A DNA stretch of 64,000 bases from Sphingomonas sp. BAUL-RG-20F-R05-02 (GTDB lineage: Bacteria; Pseudomonadota; Alphaproteobacteria; Sphingomonadales; Sphingomonadaceae), in NCBI RefSeq assembly GCF_022662305.1, contig NZ_JAKNQH010000001.1:558001-622000 (forward strand), given 5' to 3'. Position 1 is the stretch's first letter. Each line of letters opens with the position of its first letter. Positions 55,564 through 64,000 of the stretch are shown here, one piece after another. Below the pieces are notes generated by a model. The model saw only the letters and a list, made by a program, of their open reading frames with translations, made no database searches and was not told the origin of the DNA. The translations under genes and the position numbers were made by a program.

Positions 55564-56610
55564 TCAGTAGCGCTCCACCAGCACGTCGGTGTACAATTCG
55601 GCCGGATCCGGCTCGGGCGTCTGTTCGGCGAAGTCGGCGGCTTCGTTGACCGTCTTGCGGATCGCCTGTTCGATCGTCTTCAGCTCGTCCTCGACCACGC
55701 CCTGCTCCTCGAGCAGCTTTTTGACGTGCTCGATCGGGTCGGACTTGTCCCGCACCGCCTGCACTTCGTCACGGCTGCGGTATTTGGCCGGATCGGACAT
55801 TGAGTGGCCACGGTAGCGATAGGTCTTCATCTCGAGGATGATCGGACCCTTGCCAGCGCGGACCCACGCCAGCGCTTCCTCCGCGGCGCCGCGGCAGGCC
55901 AGCACGTCCATGCCGTCGACCTGGATGCCGGGGATGCGGAAGCTTTCTCCGCGCTTGTAGAACTGGTCTTCCGACGATGAGCGACCGACGCTGGTGCCCA
56001 TCGCATACTGATTGTTCTCGATCACGAAGATGATCGGGAGCTTCCACAGCTCGGCCATGTTGAACGATTCGTAGACCTGGCCCTGGTTGGCAGCACCATC
56101 GCCGAAGTACGACACCGCCACGCCACCGTCGCCGCTGTACTTGTGCTTGAAGGCGAGGCCCGCGCCGAGCGATACCTGCGCGCCGACGATGCCATGCCCG
56201 CCGTAGAACTTCTTCTCGGTCGAGAACATGTGCATCGAGCCGCCCTTGCCCTTCGAGATGCCGGCGGCGCGGCCGGTCAGCTCGGCCATGATGACCTTGG
56301 GATCAATACCGTAAGCGAGCATGTGGCCGTGATCGCGATACCCGGTGATGACCGAGTCCTTCTCGCCGTCCAGCGCGGACTGGAGGCCGACCGCGACCGC
56401 TTCCTGGCCGATATACAGATGGCAGAAGCCGCCGATGAAACCGAGGCCGTACAACTGCCCCGCCTTTTCCTCGAAGCGGCGAATGAGCAGCATCTGCTTG
56501 TAGAAATCGAGCAGTTCTTCCTTCGATGCCGCAAACGGCGTCGGCTCGTTGGGGCGCTCGCGATTGGATGCGGGCGGCTCGGCTGTTCTGGTCGCTGGGG
56601 CTTTGGCCAC
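55564..56610 (-). CDS. pdhA: Pyruvate dehydrogenase E1 subunit alpha
   Basis: 348 residues from GTG (AAAGAGG ten bases upstream). The thiamine-diphosphate motif [15 protein letters not shown] is intact, and the phosphorylation-loop region [15 protein letters not shown] is as in mitochondrial E1-alpha. An in-frame start at 56703 would add 31 residues unlike the family. Co-transcribed with pdhB; the E2 and E3 genes are not in this window. Confidence 0.95.
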   Translation of the reverse strand: MAKAPATRTAEPPASNRERPNEPTPFAASKEELLDFYKQMLLIRRFEEKAGQLYGLGFIGGFCHLYIGQEAVAVGLQSALDGEKDSVITGYRDHGHMLAYGIDPKVIMAELTGRAAGISKGKGGSMHMFSTEKKFYGGHGIVGAQVSLGAGLAFKHKYSGDGGVAVSYFGDGAANQGQVYESFNMAELWKLPIIFVIENNQYAMGTSVGRSSSEDQFYKRGESFRIPGIQVDGMDVLACRGAAEEALAWVRAGKGPIILEMKTYRYRGHSMSDPAKYRSRDEVQAVRDKSDPIEHVKKLLEEQGVVEDELKTIEQAIRKTVNEAADFAEQTPEPDPAELYTDVLVERY

Positions 56611-56820
56611 GTGATCGAAACCTCTTTGTCCTCGGGTACGCTGCGGGCCGCTATAGGCGGGTTGCGGGGAAAACATCAACGGTCCCGCGCCCGGTGTCAG
56701 CATTCGTTTTCGGTACGATCGCTTGCGCAGGGTGCGTGCGCGGTCTTGTCGGCGTGTTTTCCACGTGGCGGTAAATCGTCGATTGCCCGGAACGGGCGGC
56801 CGGGCCTAAAGCCACACCCG

Positions 56821-58121
56821 ATGGCCCAATCGCCCCCCGCAACCGCCCCTTCCATCCACCCGCTGCGCATCGCCAATTTCCGAGCGTACTGGGCGGCACG
56901 CTTCTGCATGACGCTAGCGCAGAACGGCATGATCGTGGTGATCGGCTGGCAGACCTATACGATCGCGCGGGCAACCATGACGCCAAGCGCGTCGGCGGCG
57001 CAGCTCGGGCTGATCGGGTTGCTGCAGTTCCTGCCGCTGTTCATCTCCACGCCAATCACCGGGCTGGTGGCGGACCGGTTCGACCGGCGGATGATCACCC
57101 GCGTCACCTTGTCGCTCCAGGTGCTGTGCGCGGCGATCCTCGCGATCTCGACCGTGGAGGGGTGGATTTCGCTGCCGGTGATCTTCTCGGTCGCGGTGCT
57201 GCTCGGCATCGGTCGTGCGTTTGCCGGGCCGGCGTTCGGCGCGCTCGCGCCCAATCTGGTACCACGCGAATCGCTGCCGACCGCCATCGCGCTGTCCTCG
57301 ACGTCATGGCAGGTCGGTGCGATCATCGGCCCGGCGATCGGTGGGTTCGCCTATTCACTTGCGCCGTCGGGCGCGTACTTCCTTTCGACTGCGCTGTTCG
57401 GGCTGGCACTGGTCTGCATGCTGCTGATCGGCAAGGTGCCGCGCACCATCGCGATCAGCAAGGATCATCCGATCAAGCAGATTATCGATGGTTTGGCCTA
57501 TGTCGGGCAGAACAAGCTCGTGCTCGGCGCGATCACGCTCGACCTGTTCGCGGTGTTCCTCGCCGGCACCAGCGCGCTGATGCCGATCTACGCGCACGAT
57601 ATCCTAAAGGTCGGGCCGCAGGGGCTGAGCATGCTGGTCGGCGCGCCGGCGATCGGCGCAATGGTGGTGGCGGTGTTCTTCTCGTTCCGGCCGATCAAGG
57701 CTAACGTCGGCGTCAAGATGCTTGGCGCGGTGTTGGTGTATGGCACCGCGACCGTGATCTTTGGCCTGTCGACCTGGATGCCGCTCAGCCTCGGTGCGCT
57801 GGTACTGGCGGGTGCGTCTGACATGTTCTCGGTCTATATCCGCTCCTCGCTCATCCAGCTCTACACGCCGGACGACAAGCGCGGTCGGGTGGGCGCGGTG
57901 TCGCAGCTTACCATATCCGCCTCGAACGAACTGGGCGAGGCCGAGTCGGGCTTCCTCGCCGCCGCGCTAGGACCTGTTGGCGCGGTGCTGATCGGCGGCG
58001 GCGGTGCGATTGTAGTGACGATCCTGTGGACCTATCTCTTCCCCAGCATTCGCAACGCCAAGACATTCGAACCGCCCAAGTCGCTTCAGGACGCGGCAGA
58101 CCTTGAGATGGAGGCCAAAGC

Positions 58122-58125
<4 letters not shown>
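56821..58125 (+). CDS. MFS transporter (EntS/MFS_3-like)
   Basis: 434 residues, about 12 membrane segments. [32 protein letters not shown], and [20 protein letters not shown] resemble the EntS/MFS_3 exporter branch. The substrate is unknown. Divergent from pdhA. The stop overlaps cysK by four bases (ATGA), so export may be tied to cysteine metabolism, by inference. Confidence 0.88.
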
Positions 58126-59042
<917 letters not shown>

Positions 59043-59203
59043 ACCAACTTAGCTTGCGCAGGCGGCCGACCCGATCGGGACGGTCGCCCGGCCTTCTACG
59101 GTTCCCGTCGCGGGGCACGCGAAAGGTTGACCGAAGGCGGTCGGTTGGCGCATCGGGCGCCATGCGCCTCCTCGTTCGCCTCCTGCCCGCTTTTTAATCC
59201 GCC

Positions 59204-60574
59204 GTGCCCCTAAATTTCCTTTTGCGCCCTGTTCGGCGTTTCCTTGGCGGGACGGTATCAGCAGTGCATCGGCCTAACGATCTCGCGTTGCGCATCATCC
59301 TGCTCGTCATCGCAATCGTGGCGATTGCCGCGCCGGCTTTGCTGGTTCATTTCGGGCCGCGAGTCGTCGTCGTGCACGGACATATCGTTCGCGCGCCGCA
59401 CCGCCATGTCGTGCCAAAGGCGGAGCTGCCGCCGGTCGAGCCAGTCACCTTTCAGGATCTCGCCCCAAGCGACGCGCGCGCGTACAACGCGGGGGTTCCG
59501 TTCTCGACCGATCCAAACCCTGCGGCTCGACCCTTCCACCTGTCCGGCACGCTCGACGAGCAGGCTCGCGCGACCGACTGCATGGCCGCCGCGATGCTGT
59601 ACGAAGCGGGTGACGATAACGAAGGCCAGCGCGCGGTCGGTCAGGTCATCATCAACCGCGTTCGTCACCCCGCGTTTCCCAAGACGATCTGCGGCGTGGT
59701 GTTCCAAGGCTCGGAGCGGTCCACCGGCTGTCAGTTCACCTTCACCTGTGACGGCGCGCTGACACGCCACGGCTGGCGACCGGAGCAATGGGCGCGCGCC
59801 CGCGCGCAGGCGGCGAAGTCCTTGGGCGGTCAGGTGTATGGCGCGGTCGGCTATGCCACGCATTATCACACGGATTGGGTGGTGCCGTACTGGCAATCCA
59901 GCCTCGACAAGGTCGCCGCCGTCCACACCCATCTATTCTTTCGGTGGAGCGGATGGTGGGGCACGCCGCCCGCGTTCAACCGCACGGTGTCTCCCGACGA
60001 GCCGGTGATCCCCGCGCTGGCGTATTACTCGGACGCCCACAAAGGTGGTGGCGTGTTCGGGCCGCCGTTGACGGTTGAGGCTGTCGTTGCCGCGCTTGCG
60101 CCAGAAGCGCTGCCCTCGCCGCTCCCGGGCGATCCGGAGACCTTCCTTGTCACCATCGACCCGCACCTCCCGCCGGATTCCTACCCGCTGTTCGCGACCA
60201 GAGCGTGCGGCGACCGGCCACGTTGCAAGGTGATGGCTTGGACCGACAAGGCACGCACGCCGGGCGCAATGCCGCTGGATGCCGGTCAGATTGACACGAT
60301 GGCGTTCAGCTACATGCGCGATCGAACCTATCATTACGACAAGGCGCTGTGGAATTGCGCAACGTTCAAGCGCCCAGATTCGAGCGAGTGCATGAAGACC
60401 CAGGTTTTGCTTCCCCCCAAGGAGGTTGTTAACAAAGCGCCGGCGGCAACCACAATCCCGGCGGCTACGAACAACCTTACCGGCGTCCGCCGCAAGCCTG
60501 TGTCAATACCGACGCCAACCGCGCCGGCCACACCCGCCACGCCGGAATCACACCTTCCGCAGGAGAGCCACTGA
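59204..60574 (+). CDS. SleB-type cell wall hydrolase
   Basis: 456 residues. One N-terminal membrane segment (IILLVIAIVAIAAPALLVHF), then the hydrolase_2/SleB domain with MAAAMLYEAGDDNEGQRAVGQVIINRV (probable catalytic Glu) and GCQFTFTCDG. A long C-terminal region and a Pro/Thr-rich end (PTAPATPATPE) follow. It probably cuts peptidoglycan in the periplasm. The start is a GTG; a downstream GTG cannot be excluded. Confidence 0.85.
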   Translation: MPLNFLLRPVRRFLGGTVSAVHRPNDLALRIILLVIAIVAIAAPALLVHFGPRVVVVHGHIVRAPHRHVVPKAELPPVEPVTFQDLAPSDARAYNAGVPFSTDPNPAARPFHLSGTLDEQARATDCMAAAMLYEAGDDNEGQRAVGQVIINRVRHPAFPKTICGVVFQGSERSTGCQFTFTCDGALTRHGWRPEQWARARAQAAKSLGGQVYGAVGYATHYHTDWVVPYWQSSLDKVAAVHTHLFFRWSGWWGTPPAFNRTVSPDEPVIPALAYYSDAHKGGGVFGPPLTVEAVVAALAPEALPSPLPGDPETFLVTIDPHLPPDSYPLFATRACGDRPRCKVMAWTDKARTPGAMPLDAGQIDTMAFSYMRDRTYHYDKALWNCATFKRPDSSECMKTQVLLPPKEVVNKAPAATTIPAATNNLTGVRRKPVSIPTPTAPATPATPESHLPQESH

Positions 60575-60634
60575 GCCACGAGCGGCGCGCTATCATTGCG
60601 TCGCGGCCGATCCGGCGTCAGCGCGCCGCCAGCC

Positions 60635-61141
60635 TCACCCGCTCGGGCACAGCAAACGCCCGCGCGCATCGCGCAAGGTCGCGGCTTCGGCGGCGGAGTT
60701 GCTCAACTGATCGACCGTCAGCCCGGCGATCGATGCGCGTTGCGAACACAGCTTGCGGCATGGCTCCGGTACCGTGCCCGGAAAAACGACACGGTCACCT
60801 TCGAAACGAGCATCGAAGCTGCAACCATCGGCATCGCTAAACCCGACGTGCAGCGTCTCGCCTACCCGCGACACGGTACCAAGGCCGCTGCAATGCTGAT
60901 CGTCGCCGTAATCGACGAACACGCCGATCTGGTATGCGCTCGCGGATGGCACGATGCAGACCCGGTCGGTATCGCGGGTATAGAGTCCGGTGATATCAGC
61001 ATTCTGCGGATCGGGGATCACGCCCGCCTCGATCGCAGCCGCCTCAAGCCCGGTCGGCGCGGCAACGTTGCTCGATCTCGGCGTGACCGCGCGTGAGCAA
61101 CCAGCGGCCAACAACAGCAACAGCGGCAACGCCCGTCTCAT
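60635..61141 (-). CDS. Hypothetical lipoprotein
   Basis: 168 residues. Lipobox LLAAGC (Cys15). A Cys-containing beta-rich domain ([47 protein letters not shown]) suggests a disulfide-bonded periplasmic protein. Its ATG overlaps the hisI stop (ATGA), so it is made from the hisI transcript. Family not recognised. Confidence 0.75.
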   Translation of the reverse strand: MRRALPLLLLLAAGCSRAVTPRSSNVAAPTGLEAAAIEAGVIPDPQNADITGLYTRDTDRVCIVPSASAYQIGVFVDYGDDQHCSGLGTVSRVGETLHVGFSDADGCSFDARFEGDRVVFPGTVPEPCRKLCSQRASIAGLTVDQLSNSAAEAATLRDARGRLLCPSG

Positions 61142-61500
61142 TCGACCGGGATCAGCCGATCGCCGTCGATGCGACGATAGAAGCAGCTAGGCGCGCCGGT
61201 ATGGCAAGCCGGGCCAGCCGGATCGACGATCAGCCACACCGCGTCCTGATCGCAGTCGATGCGGATATCGCGGACGGTGAGGACGTGGCCCGATGTCTCG
61301 CCCTTTTTCCAGAGCTTCGCCCGGCTACGCGACCAGAAGTGCGCCTGCCCGCTCCCGATCGTCGCGGCGAGCGCGGCTGCGTTCATATGCGCCACCATCA
61401 GCAGCGCCCCGGTGGCACGATCGGTCGCGACTGCGGTGATAAGCCCATTGGCATCATACTTTGGGTCCAGAGCAAGCGTGCTATCGCGAAGATCGGTCAT
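61138..61500 (-). CDS. hisI: Phosphoribosyl-AMP cyclohydrolase
   Basis: 120 residues (a start at 61512 would add four). [19 protein letters not shown], then [31 protein letters not shown], and the zinc-binding [23 protein letters not shown] are the HisI signature; cysteines in DCDQD and ACHTG bind zinc. Third step of histidine synthesis. No HisE domain is fused. Confidence 0.94.
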   Translation of the reverse strand: MTDLRDSTLALDPKYDANGLITAVATDRATGALLMVAHMNAAALAATIGSGQAHFWSRSRAKLWKKGETSGHVLTVRDIRIDCDQDAVWLIVDPAGPACHTGAPSCFYRRIDGDRLIPVE

Positions 61501-61743
61501 AAGACCGTCCATAGCGGTGTCGCCGGGAGAGCGGAAGCACGGCGAATCAGCGTGGTACAGATGACGCCCACACCTTTCTACTACCGTGCTCAGCAACGCA
61601 GCAATCGCTCCTAAGTATATGCGGAAACGAAGCTTTTCCGCCTGTGCGCTCAATGACCTGCGTTTCGATATGACAAAAGCGCGACAAACCCGTCCGATGC
61701 CTCTATAGGGCAACGCACACGCACACCCCCTCCGAAGGGCGCC

Positions 61744-63210
61744 ATGCTTACAACCAATCCGTTCGATGTCGTCGATGGCGACAAACTCCGTGAGGAGTGT
61801 GGAGTCTTTGGCGTCGCCGGGGCACCCGATGGCGCGCGACTCGTCGCGCTCGGCCTGCATGCGCTACAGCATCGCGGGCAGGAGGCGGCCGGCATCACCA
61901 GCTTCGATGGTGTCGACTTCCACACGCACCGCGCGATGGGACACGTCGCCGGCAATTTCGACCGCGAGGATGTGATGGTCCCGCTACGCGGCCATGTCGC
62001 CTGCGGGCACGTCCGCTACTCGACCACCGGAGAGACGGCGCTGCGCAACGTGCAGCCGCTCTACGCCGACCTCGCCTCTGGCGGGTTCGCGATCGCACAC
62101 AATGGCAACATTTCGAACGCGATGCGGCTGCGCCGGGATCTCGTCCGCAATGGCTCGATCTTCCAGTCGACTTCGGACACCGAGACGATCATCCACCTCG
62201 TCGCGATGTCCAAGTATCGGACCTTCCTCGACAAGTTCATCGATGCGTTGAAGCAGGTCGAGGGCGCCTATTCGCTGATCGTGATGACGCCCGAGGGCAT
62301 GATCGCCTGCCGCGATCCGCTCGGCATTCGTCCGTTGGTGATGGGCAAGGTTGGTGAGGCGATCATCTTCGCCTCGGAAACCGTCGCTCTCGACGTCGTC
62401 GGTGCGACGTTCGTGCGCGAGATCGAGCCGGGTGAACTGGTGATCGTCAAGGGTGGCGAAATCAGTTCGCATCGCCCGTTCGCGCCGGTTTCACCGCGCC
62501 CGTGCATCTTCGAGCATGTCTATTTCTCGCGCCCCGATTCGATTTCGGCGGGGCAGAGCATCTATTCGGTGCGCAAGGCGATTGGCGCGCAACTCGCGAT
62601 CGAAAGCCCGGTCGACGCCGATCTCATCATCCCGGTTCCCGATTCGGGCACGCCGGCCGCGATCGGCTATGCCCAGCAGTCGGGTATCCCGTTCGAGCTT
62701 GGCATCATCCGCTCGCACTATGTCGGCCGCACCTTCATCCAGCCGACCAACGAGGTCCGCCACCTCGGCGTGAAGCTCAAGCACAACGCCAATCGGGCGC
62801 TGATCGAGGGCAAGCGTGTCATCCTGATCGACGATTCGATCGTGCGTGGCACCACCTCGCTCAAGATCGTCCAGATGATGCGCGACGCTGGCGCAGCCGA
62901 AGTGCACATGCGCATCGCTAGCCCGCCGACGCGCCACAGCTGCTATTACGGCGTCGATACGCCCGAACGCGCCAAGCTGCTCGCACACAGCAAGAACGTG
63001 GCCGAGATGAACGCGTACATCCACGCCGACAGCCTCGCCTTCGTGTCAATCGACGGGCTCTACAAGGCGCTCGGCGAACCGTGCCGCGCCGACATCCGCC
63101 CAAGCCACTGCGACGCCTGCTTCACCGGCGATTATCCCACGACGCTGACCGACCAGGACGAAGTCGCTTCGGTCGACCAGTTCGCGCTGCTGGCGGAACG
63201 CGTGGTCTGA
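61744..63210 (+). CDS. purF: Amidophosphoribosyltransferase
   Basis: 488 residues, first step of purine synthesis. The glutaminase nucleophile Cys19 is in REECGVFGV, after an 18-residue leader that would be cleaved in proteolytically matured forms. [20 protein letters not shown]-like FAIAHNGN, and the PRPP motif [14 protein letters not shown] are intact. An iron-sulfur CxxC is suggested by the C-terminal SHCDACF. Confidence 0.97.
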   Translation: MLTTNPFDVVDGDKLREECGVFGVAGAPDGARLVALGLHALQHRGQEAAGITSFDGVDFHTHRAMGHVAGNFDREDVMVPLRGHVACGHVRYSTTGETALRNVQPLYADLASGGFAIAHNGNISNAMRLRRDLVRNGSIFQSTSDTETIIHLVAMSKYRTFLDKFIDALKQVEGAYSLIVMTPEGMIACRDPLGIRPLVMGKVGEAIIFASETVALDVVGATFVREIEPGELVIVKGGEISSHRPFAPVSPRPCIFEHVYFSRPDSISAGQSIYSVRKAIGAQLAIESPVDADLIIPVPDSGTPAAIGYAQQSGIPFELGIIRSHYVGRTFIQPTNEVRHLGVKLKHNANRALIEGKRVILIDDSIVRGTTSLKIVQMMRDAGAAEVHMRIASPPTRHSCYYGVDTPERAKLLAHSKNVAEMNAYIHADSLAFVSIDGLYKALGEPCRADIRPSHCDACFTGDYPTTLTDQDEVASVDQFALLAERVV

Positions 63211-63268
63211 GGGTTGTTCTGGTCGCTCCGGTGGTGCAATCGCTCTGGCGATAGCCCGGAGTGAAACG

Positions 63269-63982
63269 ATGACCGACAAGCCGCTCGCCGATCAACTCGC
63301 ACTTGTCACGGGTGCGAGCCGGGGCATCGGTGCCGCCACCGCGATGGCTTTGGCGGCGGCGGGCGCGCATGTCGTGCTGACCGCCCGTACCGGCGCGGCT
63401 CTGGAGAAGGTCGAGGACGCGATCTTCGCCGCCGGTGGTTCCGCGACGATTGCTCCGCTCGATCTGACTGAGACCGACAGTATCGCCCGCCTGGCGGTCG
63501 CGATCGGCGAACGCTGGCAGGCGCTCGACGTGTTGGTGCTGAACGCCGCGATGCTCGGCACGCTCGGCGCGGTGCCAGCGATCGACCCGAAGGAACTCGC
63601 GCGCGTCCTGACGCTCAACGTCAGTGCGCAAGCCGCGCTGATCGGTGCGTTCGACCCGATGCTGCGCCGCTCGAGGCGAGCACGCGTGATCGGCGTTACA
63701 TCCAGTGTAGCCCGCAAACCCCGCGCCTACTGGGGGCTATACGGTGCGTCCAAGGCCGCTTTCGAGACGCTCGTCGGCGCTTATGGTGACGAAATGGAGC
63801 AGATCAGCACCATCCGAACCGCGATCATCAATCCCGGCGCGACCCGTACCGCAATGCGTGCGCGCGCCTATCCAGGCGAGAACCCGGAGTCCGTCAAGGC
63901 GCCGGAGGTGGTCGGCAGCCGCATCGCCGCACTGGTGACGGACGATTTCCAAACCGGTCACTTCGAAACGGTAGAGGCGTAA
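63269..63982 (+). CDS. SDR-family oxidoreductase
   Basis: 237 residues. Cofactor motif VTGASRGIGAATA, LNAAM in the NAG position, and the catalytic YGASKAA. The C-terminus is short (ENPESVKAPEVVGSR, ending TGHFETVEA). Substrate unknown. It lies 58 bases after purF with a weak ribosome site, so its own promoter is possible. Confidence 0.88.
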   Translation: MTDKPLADQLALVTGASRGIGAATAMALAAAGAHVVLTARTGAALEKVEDAIFAAGGSATIAPLDLTETDSIARLAVAIGERWQALDVLVLNAAMLGTLGAVPAIDPKELARVLTLNVSAQAALIGAFDPMLRRSRRARVIGVTSSVARKPRAYWGLYGASKAAFETLVGAYGDEMEQISTIRTAIINPGATRTAMRARAYPGENPESVKAPEVVGSRIAALVTDDFQTGHFETVEA

Positions 63983-64000
63983 CCGCTTGGTGCGACGAGC

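Noticed and set aside
61621..61641. GCGGAAA/TTTCCGC hairpin upstream of purF as a terminator
   Set aside because: It lies upstream of both divergent genes (hisI and purF), has no T run, and is only 7 bp.

Overview
The window is ordinary, dense, GC-rich chromosome from an alphaproteobacterium, most likely a member of the Sphingomonadaceae (Sphingomonas or a close relative). This is inferred from family content and gene order: an RcdA-like DUF1465 protein, a cysteine-poor DksA, a trpF/trpB/trpA/accD/folC block following lapA-pyrF, a lipoyl-domain PDH E1-beta, an AmpG-type permease, and an EcfG-like promoter motif. No rRNA, insertion sequence, prophage or CRISPR array is visible. One tRNA (Asn, GTT) is present.

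Layout. 1-2.1 kb: end of a surface-polysaccharide cluster, with a glycosyltransferase fused in frame to a UDP-glucuronate decarboxylase. 2.4-10.5 kb: stress functions, namely a small acidic protein, a large-subunit catalase, a YdeP-type molybdopterin oxidoreductase, and an SRPBCC/alcohol dehydrogenase/SDR operon behind a good EcfG-type (general stress sigma factor) promoter. 10.5-23.4 kb: aminotransferase, secreted cyclophilin, Pit phosphate transporter, UvrD/PcrA helicase, PAP2 phosphatase, cupin, lipoprotein cytochrome c, prepilin peptidase group, SH3 protein, 2-hydroxyacid dehydrogenase and a Tat-exported GH28 hydrolase. Several convergent pairs here overlap at their 3' ends.

23.4-31.0 kb: signalling and cell-cycle type regulators. 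These are a GGDEF-EAL protein with a ruined GGDEF motif and an intact EAL domain, MoaA and NAD kinase, tRNA-Asn, a BLUF blue-light sensor, the RcdA-like protein, two tiny divergent DUF465 proteins, a PilZ protein and DksA. 31.3-32.3 kb: a Ser/Thr/Gly repeat protein with a PEP-CTERM-like tail. 32.6-35.8 kb: serS, surE and an NlpD-like LysM/M23 lipoprotein that lacks its zinc ligands. 35.8-44.6 kb: flavin reductase, EEP hydrolase, then lapA-pyrF-GNAT-trpF-lipoprotein-trpB-small membrane protein-trpA-accD-folC, largely translationally coupled.

44.7-64 kb: a conserved hypothetical protein, AmpG-type transporter, stand-alone receiver, RluB-type pseudouridine synthase with a long basic tail plus rsmD, MHS-type transporter, trmFO, EF-hand protein, squalene/phytoene synthase-like protein, pdhA-pdhB, an MFS transporter coupled to cysK, SleB-type wall hydrolase, lipoprotein, hisI, purF and a closing SDR.

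I found no clearly new multi-gene system. The best leads are the glycosyltransferase/UXS fusion with an internal ribosome site, the EcfG-type promoter and its operon, the repeat surface protein, the BLUF/RcdA/PilZ/DksA neighbourhood, and two short stretches that look like decayed or frameshifted genes (27.6-28.2 kb and 53.65-54.0 kb). All functions are assigned by reading motifs; no database search was run.
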